Shown: positions 18,901 through 27,266, numbered from the stretch's first letter. The stretch: DNA of 64,000 nucleotides from Dongia_B soli (GCF_034044715.1 NZ_JAXCLW010000003.1:372001-436000), one strand, 5' to 3'. A program made the numbers and translations. Notes: generated by a model not told the origin, from the sequence alone.

Positions 18901-19391
18901 AAGGCCGCGAACGTCTGCTGGCAGCCTTCGAGCTGGTCAACGGTCACTTTGAAAAGCTCTTCACCGATCTCTTCGGCGGCGGCAAGGCGCATCTCAAGCT
19001 CACCGAGGCCGAAGATCCTTTGGAAGCCGGCCTGGAAATTCTGGCCAGCCCGCCGGGCAAGCGGCTGCAGGTCATGTCCTTGCTCTCCGGCGGTGAGCAG
19101 GCGTTGACGGCTCTTGCTTTGCTGTTCGCGGTCTTCTTGGTCAATCCCGCACCGATCTGCGTGCTGGACGAGGTCGACGCGCCGCTCGACGATGCCAATG
19201 TGGAGCGGTTCTGTAACCTGGTCCAAACGCTCAGCCACCGCACCAAGACCCGGTTCCTGGTTATTACCCACCACCGCCTCACCATGGCCCGGATGGATCG
19301 GCTGTTCGGCGTCACCATGGTGGAACGCGGCATTTCCCAGCTGGTTTCGGTGGATCTGCAGCAGGTCGAGGAATTGAAGGCCGCCAGTTAA
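15927..19391 (+). CDS. smc: Chromosome segregation protein SMC
   Basis: Forms the DNA-loop-extruding condensin core with ScpA/ScpB. 1154 residues: an N-terminal ATPase half with the Walker A motif GPNGCGKSN (about residues 32-40), long coiled coils rich in Glu/Ala/Arg/Gln, a hinge at about 510-640, a second coiled coil, then the C-terminal half with the ABC signature LLSGGEQALTALALLF and Walker B ICVLDEVDAPLDDAN. The start codon is TTG; no ATG or GTG is in frame upstream, and the N-terminus VQFTKLRLHGFKSFVD fits family alignments. Confidence 0.96.
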   Translation: MVQFTKLRLHGFKSFVDHTELLIQPGMTGIVGPNGCGKSNLVEALRWAMGETSAKRMRGSEMDDVIFGGSVNRPARNVAEVTICLDNSDRKVPAQFNDSDDLEVSRRIDRGEGSSYKVNGKDSRARDVQLLFADSATGAQSTALVSQGRIGAIINAKPTDRRGLLEEAAGITGLHSRRHEAELRLKAAEANLARLDDVIVTLESQLSGLKKQARQASRYRNLNDQIRRAEAVLFHLQWTDASQRRQTAEQALAAAEHAVVSLTSSAVIAATQQSEAALILPDLRRTEAEAAAELQRLTIARAQLDQEEQRIAGARADADRQLRDIENDTARETALAEDAVQAQERLLQERAELEDTAGSEAALAEEAERAVTVASAEVEECESELSQLTQNVATGEARQSALQRRMSDLAQRLERLRMRASEVALEKERLAAEIENDIEMLAARDAAGQAEMELEQAQQASADLEASRSAANEREAQLRSELQSVEALRARQKAEVEALSALLAHAESDMWPPVVDVLQVSSGYEAALGAALGDDLQASLTEGAPVHWRDLPVDPNAPTLPAGVESMAQHVTGPAALLRRLSQIGVVADEATARNLMTQLAQGQRLVTRDGAMVRWDGLSMASGTPTAAVQRLKQKNRLAELQTALEESEFTWMAAEEAYEAAKLAAADLASREQAARHAVQNAYNVARQAREQLSRAEQTLSRLSSRREALDQQSEAVEGDISEAAMEQAATEDEIANLPDLHAAQLRIAELRPLLAERRSKLVECRATDERLRREADQRQQRLLSIARDIDSWQNRAGNAQRQLETYAQRREHIIEEIERLAMMPEQIAEQKMTLLDLIETATIARQQAADALAEAESSLAAADRNLKGEESKLVEAREFKVRAEAAIAQAEEAYQTLTERIRERLECSPEEVLGLAELEPGEPLPDRAETEQRLHRLGRERENIGPVNLRAEAESNELDQQLTGMQTEKSDLINAISRLRQGINSLNREGRERLLAAFELVNGHFEKLFTDLFGGGKAHLKLTEAEDPLEAGLEILASPPGKRLQVMSLLSGGEQALTALALLFAVFLVNPAPICVLDEVDAPLDDANVERFCNLVQTLSHRTKTRFLVITHHRLTMARMDRLFGVTMVERGISQLVSVDLQQVEELKAAS

Positions 19392-19466
19392 AGGCTTCAA
19401 TCACCGCGGGATGTCGCCATCGCGGATGACGGCCACCTTACATAGGGGTGGCTTTCAGGCTGCGAC

Positions 19467-19490
19467 AAAACGCCTTTTTGTTAGCGTTTT
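19467..19490 (+). terminator. Possible terminator after smc
   Basis: AAAACGC and GCGTTTT form a 7-bp stem around a 10-base T-rich loop, 76 bp after the smc stop. The stem ends in four Ts, but no further T-run follows, so termination is uncertain. Confidence 0.35.
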
Positions 19491-19517
19491 CAAACAGTTA
19501 CTTTTCCGGGAATCGAC

Positions 19518-19546
19518 TTGACAGGAGTCAGGCCCAACCGTATGTT
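19518..19546 (+). promoter_or_regulatory. Housekeeping-type promoter of the Fo operon
   Basis: A perfect -35 box TTGACA at 19518-19523, a 17-base spacer and TATGTT at 19541-19546 (four of six match to TATAAT). It lies about 70 bp upstream of atpI, the first gene of the ATP synthase Fo operon. Assigned by motif only. Confidence 0.6.
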
Positions 19547-19618
19547 TCGCGCGCCTGCGCGTTGCTGAGGGGTGATGCGGGGTGGCGTTTGCCTGGGGAT
19601 GTTTCGAGGTAATGCGGA

Positions 19619-19930
19619 ATGGCCGAGAACGACCCGGAACGGCTGCAAGAGCTTGATGCGCGGCTGAAAGCGGCGCGCGAGCGCATTGAAGGCGGTTCCG
19701 GCGCCGATCAGCGGCAAGGCGCGGCTGATAGCAGAATGGCAGCAGTCGGCTGGCGCATGAGCCTCGAACTGGTCGTCGGCATCGTGGTTGGACTGGGCCT
19801 GGGTTGGTTGGTGGATTACAGCCTCGGCAGCAAACCGTGGTTCATGATCATCTTCATGTTCCTGGGATTGGCGGCCGGTATTTCGAACATCATGCGCACC
19901 GCGCGGGATCTCGAGCGGCGCCAGCGCTGA
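19619..19930 (+). CDS. atpI: ATP synthase accessory protein AtpI
   Basis: 103 residues: a charged N-terminus (about 40 residues) and two membrane helices (LVVGIVVGLGLGWLVDY and WFMIIFMFLGLAAGI). It belongs to the AtpI/Atp1 family, which is thought to help assemble the c-ring or handle magnesium. A GAGGT ribosome site lies 8 bases before the ATG. First gene of the Fo operon; the F1 genes (atpHAGDC) are not in the window, the usual split arrangement in alphaproteobacteria. Confidence 0.92.
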   Translation: MAENDPERLQELDARLKAARERIEGGSGADQRQGAADSRMAAVGWRMSLELVVGIVVGLGLGWLVDYSLGSKPWFMIIFMFLGLAAGISNIMRTARDLERRQR

Positions 19931-20050
19931 AAAGAATTGAGCGGCCGCTTGGCCTTGAGGCAAGCCCTCCGGGGATGTAGCCCGAGGCGGATCGGCCGGA
20001 TGAAGATGAAACCGGGGCCGGCTGGCCCTTATGAGAATGGGGTCGGCATC

Positions 20051-20809
20051 GTGGCGGCGCAAGAACATCACAGCCCACTTGAGCAATTCAGGATTGAGCA
20101 TATCGGTGGCCATCTGTCGCTCGGGGGCTATGATATCTCCTTCAACAATTCGGCTTTGTGGATGCTGATCGCGGTTGCGGCGATCACGGTTTTCATGCTG
20201 ATCGGCATTCGCAAGCAGGCGGTCGTTCCCGGCCGCTGGCAGGCACTCGTCGAATTCCTCTACGATTTCGTCGCGAATATGCTGAAGGAAAATGTAGGCA
20301 GCGAGGGGCGCAAGTATTTCCCCTGGGTGTTCTCCATTTTCATGTTCGTGCTGTTCTGCAACCTGTTCGGCCTGCTGCCGAAGTCGTTCACGGTCACCAG
20401 CCACATCATCGTCACTTTCGCGCTGGCGATGATGGTCTTCCTCATCGTGACAGCGATCGGCTTCATCCGGCACGGTTTTCACTTCCTGTCCTTCTTCGTT
20501 CCCAAGGGCGCACCGGTCTGGCTGCTGCCGCTCATGATCCCGATCGAGGTCATTTCCTATTTCATCCGCCCGATGTCGCTGTCGGTCCGACTGTTCGCCA
20601 ATATGGTCGCCGGCCACGTGATGCTGGTGGTGCTCGGCAGCTTCGTTCTGCCGCTCGGCCTGGCTGGCGCTTACATTTCGGGCATCGTGCCGGTCGCGGC
20701 GATCACCGCCATCATCGGCCTGGAATTCCTGATCGCCTGCCTGCAGGCCTATGTGTTCACCATCCTAACCTGCATCTACCTGAACGACGCCGTTCACATG
20801 CATCACTGA
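20051..20809 (+). CDS. atpB: ATP synthase Fo subunit a
   Basis: Forms the proton half-channels next to the c-ring in the inner membrane. About 252 residues with several membrane helices. The essential arginine lies in LSVRLFANMVAGH, and the C-terminal LEFLIACLQAYVFTILTCIYL is typical. The start is taken as the GTG at 20051, which gives the usual length; an ATG at 20000 in the same frame would add 17 residues. Between atpI and atpE. Confidence 0.95.
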   Translation: MAAQEHHSPLEQFRIEHIGGHLSLGGYDISFNNSALWMLIAVAAITVFMLIGIRKQAVVPGRWQALVEFLYDFVANMLKENVGSEGRKYFPWVFSIFMFVLFCNLFGLLPKSFTVTSHIIVTFALAMMVFLIVTAIGFIRHGFHFLSFFVPKGAPVWLLPLMIPIEVISYFIRPMSLSVRLFANMVAGHVMLVVLGSFVLPLGLAGAYISGIVPVAAITAIIGLEFLIACLQAYVFTILTCIYLNDAVHMHH

Positions 20810-20877
20810 GGCATGGCCTGCGCGCGTTCCAAGTCACGAGTTACAACCTTTAACTTTCGGAAAAGAGGAACTGACAA

Positions 20878-21105
20878 ATGGATCCACAAGCTGCGAAGTA
20901 CATCGGTGCCGGTATTGCCGCTCTCGCCCTGGGTGGCGCTGGTATCGGCCTCGGCATCCTGTTCGGCAACTTCATGAACGGCGCGCTGCGCAATCCGGCC
21001 GCCTCGGCCAAGTTGTTCGGCAACATGATGCTGACCTTCGCGCTGGTCGAAGCGACCGGTCTGATCGCCTTCGTCGTGGCGATGCTGATCCTGTTCGCCG
21101 CCTAA
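20878..21105 (+). CDS. atpE: ATP synthase Fo subunit c
   Basis: 75-residue hairpin of two membrane helices that forms the rotating c-ring. The glycine-rich first helix (GAGIAALALGGAGIGLGILFG), the polar loop RNPAA, and the proton-binding Glu58 in LVEATGL are all present. The start ATG is preceded by AAGAGGAA, a good ribosome site, as expected for the most abundant subunit. A strong hairpin follows before the b' gene. Confidence 0.97.
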   Translation: MDPQAAKYIGAGIAALALGGAGIGLGILFGNFMNGALRNPAASAKLFGNMMLTFALVEATGLIAFVVAMLILFAA

Positions 21106-21140
21106 GACCACGCTAGATTGATGATCTGGCCGCTCGCGCG

Positions 21141-21182
21141 CGGCCTTCCGGCAACTGGTTCGACCTGTTCAACGGAAGGCCG
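21141..21182 (+). other. Strong hairpin between atpE and the b' gene
   Basis: CGGCCTTCCG (21141-21150) and CGGAAGGCCG (21173-21182) are perfect 10-bp arms around a 22-base loop, 36 bp after the atpE stop. There is no T-run, so it is unlikely to stop transcription. It may protect the 3' end of an atpE-bearing RNA, or attenuate transcription. Confidence 0.6.
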
Positions 21183-21206
21183 TCTCGCGGTGGCGGAGAG
21201 GGAGCG

Positions 21207-21698
21207 ATGCCACAGCTCGACCCAACATCCTTTTCGCCGCAGCTATTCTGGCTGGCGATCGCGTTCATCCTGCTTTATCTGCTGATGTCCCGCTTGGTTC
21301 TGCCGCGCGTGGGCAAGGTGCTGGGGCAGCGTGAAGAACGCATCCAGGGCAACCTGGAAAAGGCGGTTAAGTTGAAGGCCGAGGCCGAAGAGGTCCTGGC
21401 CGCTTATCACAAGTCCATTGCCGATGCCCGGGCCGAAGCTCATTCAGCTCTGAACCAGGCAGCGGCGGAAATTGCGGCAGCGACGGGCGCCCGCGAAGCC
21501 GACTTCGCCAAGAAATTGGCGGAACAGACGGTGGTGGCGGAAAACCGGATCAAGGCCAGCAAGACGCAGGCTCTGGCCGATATCCGCACGGTTGCCGGCG
21601 ATCTGGCCTCGGCCATGACGGCGAAATTGACCGGCGTGACGGTCAATGGCAGTGATGCCGTCGGTGCGGTCGAAGAGATCCTGAAGGAGCGTGCCTGA
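21207..21698 (+). CDS. ATP synthase Fo subunit b'
   Basis: 163 residues: one N-terminal membrane helix (QLFWLAIAFILLYLLMSRLVLPRV) followed by a long charged helix that forms half of the peripheral stalk. Having both b and b' is typical of alphaproteobacteria and other phototroph-related lineages. GGAGAGGGAG just before the ATG is a strong ribosome site. Its TGA overlaps the ATG of the b gene. Confidence 0.94.
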   Translation: MPQLDPTSFSPQLFWLAIAFILLYLLMSRLVLPRVGKVLGQREERIQGNLEKAVKLKAEAEEVLAAYHKSIADARAEAHSALNQAAAEIAAATGAREADFAKKLAEQTVVAENRIKASKTQALADIRTVAGDLASAMTAKLTGVTVNGSDAVGAVEEILKERA

Positions 21699-22189
21699 TG
21701 GAAGAGATGCTCCAAGAGCCGCATTTTTGGGTCGAAATCGGTCTGGCGATCTTCGTCATCTTCGCCGGCCCGAAGATCTGGCGCGCCCTGACCAGCTTCC
21801 TCGACCAGCGGTCGATGAAGATCAAGGCCGACCTGGATGAAGCCCAGAAGCTGAAGGACGAGGCGCAGGCTTTGCTGGCGGAATATCAACGCAAGCAGCG
21901 CGACGCCCTTCGCGAGGCGGAGGAAATCCTTTCCAGCGCCAAGGCCCAGGCCCAGCGCGAGATCAAGGAAGCCAAGGCCAATCTCGATGCCAGCCTGGCA
22001 CGCCGCGAGGCCGCCGCCCTGGAAAAGATCGCTCAGGCCGAAGCACATGCCCTGGCCGAAGTTCGTCGCGAAGCGGTCGATATCGCCAGTGCCGCCACGA
22101 TCCAATTGCTTGGCCGCACGCTGGACGACAGCAAGGCCAATGCCTTGATCGATCAATCGATCTCGGAACTGAATCGAAAGCTGCATTAA
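21698..22189 (+). CDS. atpF: ATP synthase Fo subunit b
   Basis: 163 residues: a short N-terminal membrane helix (FWVEIGLAIFVIFAGPKIW) followed by a long Ala/Glu/Lys-rich helix with REAEEILSSAKAQAQREIKEAKA, the stator stalk. It starts in a TGATG overlap with b', which implies translational coupling. Last gene of the Fo operon, followed by a clear terminator. Confidence 0.95.
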   Translation: MEEMLQEPHFWVEIGLAIFVIFAGPKIWRALTSFLDQRSMKIKADLDEAQKLKDEAQALLAEYQRKQRDALREAEEILSSAKAQAQREIKEAKANLDASLARREAAALEKIAQAEAHALAEVRREAVDIASAATIQLLGRTLDDSKANALIDQSISELNRKLH

Positions 22190-22223
22190 GCAGCACGATA
22201 CCAAGAGTACTCTGCAAGAAGAG

Positions 22224-22255
22224 AGGCCGGCCTAGTCAGCCGGCCTTTTTCTTTG
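22224..22255 (+). terminator. Rho-independent terminator of the Fo operon
   Basis: AGGCCGGC, a 7-base loop and GCCGGCCT followed by TTTTCTTT, 35 bp after atpF. It lies between convergent genes and may also act weakly on the aminotransferase transcript. Confidence 0.85.
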
Positions 22256-22269
22256 CCTATATTCGCAAT

Positions 22270-23445
22270 CTACGTTAGCTCGCCAACCACGCGGCAGAGC
22301 TGTTCGATCTCTTCCTCGGTATTGAAGTAGTGAACCGAGGCCCGGATGATTTGATCAAGCTGCCGAGCGGTCATGTCGAGATAGGTCGAGGACTGGCCGG
22401 AAATCGAGACATTCACGCGAGCCTTGTTCAAGGCCGATTTGATTTCCGTCACGTCGATACCGGCCTTGCTGAAGGTCACGATACCGCCTTTCTGCTCGCC
22501 GATATCATGCACCGTAATGCCGGGCAGTGCCGCCAGTTGCTGTCGCAGGAAAGCAGCCTTTCGGCGCAATTCCCCTTCAATCTCTCCCATGCCCAGGGCA
22601 AGGGCGTAGTCAACCGCTGCACCCAGGCCGAGCCGCCCCGCAATCCCGCTCTCCCAATTTTCGAACCGCCTGGCATCAGGCAGCATTTCGTAGCGGTCTT
22701 CCGCCACCCAGGTCGCCGCATGCAGGTCGAGAAACGGCGGCTCCAGCTGCTCCAGCATGGCGCGACGCACATAGAGAAAACCGGTTCCGCGCGGCCCGCG
22801 CAGATATTTGCGCCCCGTGGCCGATAGCATATCGCAGCCGATCGCCTGGACATCGATCTGCAATTGGCCGATCGACTGGCAGGCATCCAGCAAGAATGGA
22901 ATCCCGTGTCGCCGCGCGACAGTACCGATGGCGGCAGCCGGATTGATCAATCCGCCATTGGTCGGCACATGGGTGACGGCAATCAATTTCACCCGTGCAT
23001 CGATCAGGCTTTCCAGAGCTGCTACCGATATTTGGCCATGGGCGTCATTGGGAATGGCGATGATTTCCGCCCCGCTCCGCCGCGCCACCTGCAGGAAGGC
23101 GATATAGTTGCTGGCATATTCGGCGATACTGGTCAGGATGCGGTCGCCAGGCCGGAATTGCAGGGAATAGAACGCCATATCCCAGGCTCGGGTGGCATTT
23201 TCGATCAAGGCCACTTCATCGGCGGCACAATTGATCAGCTTGGCGATCGAGCCGTAGACCGCTTCATGCCGCTCTTCCATCTGGTCGGCCGCTTCATATC
23301 CGCCGATCTCACCCTCAAGTTTGAGATGCGTAATCATGGTATCGAGGACCGGCTGTGGCTGCAGGGAGGCACCGGCATTGTTGAAATGCATCACGTGGCG
23401 GCAACCCGGCGTCTCCGCCCGCAAGGCGGCAATATCGAGGCTCAT
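22270..23445 (-). CDS. Class V PLP-dependent aminotransferase / cysteine-desulfurase-like protein
   Basis: 391 residues with the class V fold: FNNAGASLQP at the N-terminus, LLDACQSIGQLQIDV (PLP-ring Asp and Gln), and the PLP lysine in SATGRKYLRGPRGTGFLYV near residue 218. It is close to the NifS/isopenicillin epimerase-like branch, but I cannot name the substrate. It lacks the family cysteine loop I would expect of a true IscS. It is the last gene after the gcv operon and the isochorismatase-family gene (18 bp upstream), so glycine-responsive expression is possible. Confidence 0.82.
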   Translation of the reverse strand: MSLDIAALRAETPGCRHVMHFNNAGASLQPQPVLDTMITHLKLEGEIGGYEAADQMEERHEAVYGSIAKLINCAADEVALIENATRAWDMAFYSLQFRPGDRILTSIAEYASNYIAFLQVARRSGAEIIAIPNDAHGQISVAALESLIDARVKLIAVTHVPTNGGLINPAAAIGTVARRHGIPFLLDACQSIGQLQIDVQAIGCDMLSATGRKYLRGPRGTGFLYVRRAMLEQLEPPFLDLHAATWVAEDRYEMLPDARRFENWESGIAGRLGLGAAVDYALALGMGEIEGELRRKAAFLRQQLAALPGITVHDIGEQKGGIVTFSKAGIDVTEIKSALNKARVNVSISGQSSTYLDMTARQLDQIIRASVHYFNTEEEIEQLCRVVGELT

Positions 23446-23463
23446 ACGGCATTCCTCACGATA

Positions 23464-23994
23464 TTAGAAATTGATCTCGGCTGCCGGCTTCAGGCGCACC
23501 GTCCCGCTGCGACTGAGGACGCGGTTATGGTGACGGATGATCTGGGCCGCGGTCAGCTCCGGACCATCGTAGGTGGAATGCGCGTCTTCCGCCAAGAGGA
23601 CGTCATAGCCAAGATTGCACGCCACCCGGCAATTGGAGTCGACGCAGAAGTCGGTCTGCAAACCGGCAATGACAAGTGAGTCGACGCCCAGCTCGCGCAG
23701 TCGCCCATCAAGCTCTCCACTGACGAAGCTGCTGGATGTCGTCTTGTCGACAATTGGCTCAGCGGCTTGGGGCGCAACATCCGGATGATGGAACCAGCCC
23801 GAGCTGTCGCGCGCCAGATCGTCGTCATCCGGTCCCCCATCGTGGCGGACATGGAAAACGGGCACGTCCGCCAGCCGTGCCCGCCACAGAAGTCCCGCCG
23901 CCAAGGCCACAACCTCACTGCCGCGATAGACACAGCTTGGCGCTCTTAAGAGACCGAGCTGGAGATCGATCAGCAGCAAGGCTGTCTTCTTCAT
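23464..23994 (-). CDS. Isochorismatase-family cysteine hydrolase
   Basis: 176 residues. The catalytic triad of the family is visible: Asp in LLIDLQ (residue 10), Lys in IVDKTTSSSF (about 84) and the nucleophile Cys in LQTDFCVDSN (about 117). Family members hydrolyse isochorismate, nicotinamide or other amides; nothing here fixes the substrate. It starts 7 bp after the gcvPB stop, so it is likely in the glycine-cleavage transcript. Confidence 0.88.
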   Translation of the reverse strand: MKKTALLLIDLQLGLLRAPSCVYRGSEVVALAAGLLWRARLADVPVFHVRHDGGPDDDDLARDSSGWFHHPDVAPQAAEPIVDKTTSSSFVSGELDGRLRELGVDSLVIAGLQTDFCVDSNCRVACNLGYDVLLAEDAHSTYDGPELTAAQIIRHHNRVLSRSGTVRLKPAAEINF

Positions 23995-24001
23995 CGCTCG
24001 C

Positions 24002-25525
24002 TCATTCCGCGGCCTGCTTCTCCACCGGCGGCTTCCATTTCAGGATCGGCTGACGGGCCGCCAGGGTCTCGTCCAAACGCCGGCGGGGCGTATGGTACGG
24101 GGCGCCTTCGAAGTAAGCGGTATTCCCGGCTTTCGCCCGTTCGGCTAGGCCCTTCACCACCTCGATATAGCGGTCGAGCCCGTCCTTGCTTTCCGTCTCC
24201 GTCGGTTCCATCAGCAAAGCGCCGTGGACGACCAGCGGAAAGTACATGGTCATCGGGTGATAACCCTCATCGATCATCGCCTTGGCGAAGTCCAAGGTGG
24301 TCACATCCGTGCCTTGCAGGAAGTCGTCGTTGAACAAGGCTTCATGCATGCAGGTGCCGGGGAAAGCCGGGGTCAGCGTATCCTTCAGGCCGGCCAGGAT
24401 GTAATTGGCGTTCAGCACTGCATCGCCCGAAGCTTGGCGTAGCCCGTCGCTGCCATGACTCAGGATGTAGGAAAGCGCCCGGGTGAACATGCCCATCTGG
24501 CCATGGAAACCCTTGAGGCGTCCGAAAGCCGTGCCGCCTTCATCCTGTTCCTTGAGATCGAAGCCATTCGGCCCATGGGTGACGTAGGGCAACGGCGCAT
24601 AGGGCGCCAGTGCCGCTGAGAGCACGACCGGTCCGGCACCCGGCCCGCCGCCGCCATGAGGCGTCGAGAAGGTCTTGTGCAGATTGATATGCATGGCATC
24701 AACGCCGAGATCGCCCGGCCGCACCCGACCGACGATAGCGTTGAAATTCGCCCCGTCGCAATAGAAGTAGCCGCCGACTGCATGGATTGCATCGGCGATG
24801 TCGATGATATCGTTCTCGAACAGGCCGCAAGTATTGGGATTGGTGATCATGGTGCCGGCGACATCGGGGCCAAGCTTGGCCTTGAAGGCCGCGAGATCGA
24901 CTCGGCCGCGCTCATCCGCGGGCACGGGATCCACTTCATAGCCGCAGGCCGCTGCGGTGGCCGGATTGGTACCATGGGCGGATTCCGGCACCAGGATCCG
25001 CTTGCGCGCATCGCCCTTCGCCAGCAAGGCCGCGCGAATGGTCATGATGCCGCAAAGCTCGCCATGTGCACCGGCAGCCGGCGACATGGCGACCGCCGGC
25101 ATATTGGTCAAAGTCTTCAGCCAATGCGCCAGCCGGTCGATCAATGCCAAGGCGCCCTGCACAGTCGAGATCGGCTGCAATGGATGCAGATCGGCAATGC
25201 CCGGCAACCGCGCCACCTTCTCGTTCAGGCGGGGATTGTGTTTCATGGTGCACGAACCCAGCGGATAGACGTTCATGTCGATCGCGAAGTTCTTCTGACT
25301 GAGCTTGGTGTAATGCCGGACGACTTGCGGCTCAGACAGGCCCGGCAAGCCGACCGCCTGCTTGCGCTTCAGCCCACCGAGGCGTTCCTGATGCTCTGGC
25401 ACCGCCGGTAGATCGACAGCCGTGCGGCCGGAGGCATCCTGTTCGAAGATCAACGGCTCTTCGATCTGCAGAGCCTTGTTGCCGGAAAGCGTTGTGCCGG
25501 CTTGCGGCATGCTCGGCATTGTCAT
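24002..25525 (-). CDS. gcvPB: Glycine dehydrogenase (decarboxylating) subunit 2
   Basis: PLP subunit of the P-protein of the glycine cleavage system, which decarboxylates glycine onto lipoyl-GcvH. 507 residues; the PLP lysine is in INLHKTFSTPHGGGGPG at about residue 283. The P-protein is split in two, as in many bacteria. The ATG overlaps the TGA of gcvPA (ATGA), so translation is probably coupled. Confidence 0.96.
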   Translation of the reverse strand: MTMPSMPQAGTTLSGNKALQIEEPLIFEQDASGRTAVDLPAVPEHQERLGGLKRKQAVGLPGLSEPQVVRHYTKLSQKNFAIDMNVYPLGSCTMKHNPRLNEKVARLPGIADLHPLQPISTVQGALALIDRLAHWLKTLTNMPAVAMSPAAGAHGELCGIMTIRAALLAKGDARKRILVPESAHGTNPATAAACGYEVDPVPADERGRVDLAAFKAKLGPDVAGTMITNPNTCGLFENDIIDIADAIHAVGGYFYCDGANFNAIVGRVRPGDLGVDAMHINLHKTFSTPHGGGGPGAGPVVLSAALAPYAPLPYVTHGPNGFDLKEQDEGGTAFGRLKGFHGQMGMFTRALSYILSHGSDGLRQASGDAVLNANYILAGLKDTLTPAFPGTCMHEALFNDDFLQGTDVTTLDFAKAMIDEGYHPMTMYFPLVVHGALLMEPTETESKDGLDRYIEVVKGLAERAKAGNTAYFEGAPYHTPRRRLDETLAARQPILKWKPPVEKQAAE

Positions 25526-26871
25526 CGCAGCACCTCTTTCAGCGCCGTCTCCAGCGCCGCCATATCGTCATCCGTCACCGTTTCCGTCGCGGCGACCAGC
25601 AGCAGGTTTTCAAGCTCGGGCCGGCCGGGCCAAAGCCGCGAGACCGGCACACCGCCCAGAATGCGGCGCTGTGCCAGATCTTCCACCACCTGGGCCGCGG
25701 GCTTCGACAGCTTGACGGTGAATTCATTGAAGAACTGCGCGATCTGCAATTCGACACCGTCAATGGCGCTCAACCGATCCGCCAGGCGCCACGCTGCGGC
25801 ATGATTGAGCTCGGCCAGTTGCCGCAATCCGGCTTCACCCAACAGGCTGAGATGGATGGTGAAGGCCAGGGCACAGAGACCGGAATTGGTGCAGATATTG
25901 CTGGTCGCCTTTTCACGGCGGATATGCTGTTCGCGGGTCGACAAGGTCAGCACCCAGCCGCGCCGTCCTTCGGCATCTACGGTCTGGCCGGCAAGGCGGC
26001 CCGGCATCTGCCGCAGATATTTATCGCGCGTGGCAAAGAGCCCGACATAAGGTCCCCCGAAGCCGAGGGGATTGCCCAGCGACTGGCCCTCTGCCGTGAC
26101 GATATCGGCGCCCATTTCGCCCGGCGGCGTCAGCAGGCCGAGCGAGATGATCTCGGTCACGGCAACGATCAACAGAGCGCCGGCGGCATGCGCCGCTTCC
26201 GCCAGCTTCGTATAGTCGCGCACATGGCCGAAGACGTCCGGATATTGCACGACGATGCAGGACGTATCCTTATCGACCATCGCCATCAGATCCTCACCAC
26301 CTTGCGGCGCCGGCTGCGGCGAAACGATGTCAAAGCCGGTGAACTTCGCCAAGGTAGCGATGACCTCGTGGTAATGCGGATGCAAGCCGCCGGAGATCAC
26401 CGCTTTCTTGCGGCGCGTGATGCGATTGGCCATCTGCACGGCCTCGCAAGTCGAGCTGGCGCCGTCATACATCGAGGCATTTGCGACATCCATGCCGGTC
26501 AGCAAGGCCACCTGCGTCTGGAATTCGAACAGGTATTGCAGCGTCCCCTGCGTGACTTCCGGCTGATACGGCGTATAAGAGGTGAGGAACTCACCGCGTT
26601 GGATAAGATAGTCCACGGTCGCCGGTACATGATGCCGGTAAGCTCCCGCGCCCAGAAAACTCGGACACGAAGCAGTACCGAGATTCTGATTGGCGAAAGC
26701 CTGCATCTGGCGTTCGACCTCGATTTCCCCCTGATGATTGGGCAGCTCGGCAATCGGCGCCTTGAGAAGCGCCTTTGGTGGAACATCGGCATAGAGACTG
26801 TCGATCGACGGAACGCCGATCTTGGCGAGCATCGCCCGCCTGTCAGACTCAGTCAGCGGCAAATAGCGCAT
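25522..26871 (-). CDS. gcvPA: Glycine dehydrogenase (decarboxylating) subunit 1
   Basis: 449 residues, the N-terminal half of the P-protein. The start MRYLPLTESDRRAML and the motifs FLGAGAYRHHVPATVDYL and TPYQPEVTQGTLQ are diagnostic of GcvPA. It pairs with GcvPB to form the active heterotetramer. It lies 14 bp after gcvH and overlaps gcvPB by 4 bp. Confidence 0.96.
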   Translation of the reverse strand: MRYLPLTESDRRAMLAKIGVPSIDSLYADVPPKALLKAPIAELPNHQGEIEVERQMQAFANQNLGTASCPSFLGAGAYRHHVPATVDYLIQRGEFLTSYTPYQPEVTQGTLQYLFEFQTQVALLTGMDVANASMYDGASSTCEAVQMANRITRRKKAVISGGLHPHYHEVIATLAKFTGFDIVSPQPAPQGGEDLMAMVDKDTSCIVVQYPDVFGHVRDYTKLAEAAHAAGALLIVAVTEIISLGLLTPPGEMGADIVTAEGQSLGNPLGFGGPYVGLFATRDKYLRQMPGRLAGQTVDAEGRRGWVLTLSTREQHIRREKATSNICTNSGLCALAFTIHLSLLGEAGLRQLAELNHAAAWRLADRLSAIDGVELQIAQFFNEFTVKLSKPAAQVVEDLAQRRILGGVPVSRLWPGRPELENLLLVAATETVTDDDMAALETALKEVLR

Positions 26872-26885
26872 GGATCGGACCCGGC

Positions 26886-27266
26886 TCAGTGTTCGCTATC
26901 GCACAGCGCTTTGTAGGCGGCTTCGTCCATCAGGCCGGTCAATTGGTTGCGATCGGCGAGCTTCAGCTTCACGAACCATCCCTTGCCCAAGGCGTCTTCA
27001 TTCACCGTGGCCGGTGCATCGGTCAGCGCGTTATTCACCTCGACCACTTCGCCGCTGACGGGCGCATAGACCTCGCTGGCGGCCTTGACCGATTCAACCA
27101 CGGCCATCTCCTTACCCTGCTCAACCTTGCGGCCGACTTCCGGCAATTCGACATAAACGACATCGCCGAGCTGCTCCTGGGCATAAGGTGTGATGCCGAC
27201 TGTCACGATATCGCCTTCGGCGCGAAGCCATTCATGGTCCTTGGTGTAACGCAGATCGCTCATCAT
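26886..27266 (-). CDS. gcvH: Glycine cleavage system H protein
   Basis: Shuttles the aminomethyl group on a lipoyl arm between P, T and L proteins. 126 residues; the lipoylated lysine is Lys61 in VVESVKAASEVYAPVSGEV. The N-terminus (LRYTKDHEWL) is characteristic. Two ATG codons in a row start the gene, preceded by GGGAG. Confidence 0.97.
   Translation of the reverse strand: MMSDLRYTKDHEWLRAEGDIVTVGITPYAQEQLGDVVYVELPEVGRKVEQGKEMAVVESVKAASEVYAPVSGEVVEVNNALTDAPATVNEDALGKGWFVKLKLADRNQLTGLMDEAAYKALCDSEH

Noticed and set aside
19490..20617. 375-codon open frame antisense to atpI-atpB
   Set aside because: Shadow of two certain Fo genes; Asp/Glu/His-rich composition typical of antisense frames of hydrophobic proteins.
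21151..21172. Two GTTC copies in the atpE-b' spacer as a possible SOS box
   Set aside because: The spacing is five bases, not the required seven, and the copies fall in a hairpin loop.
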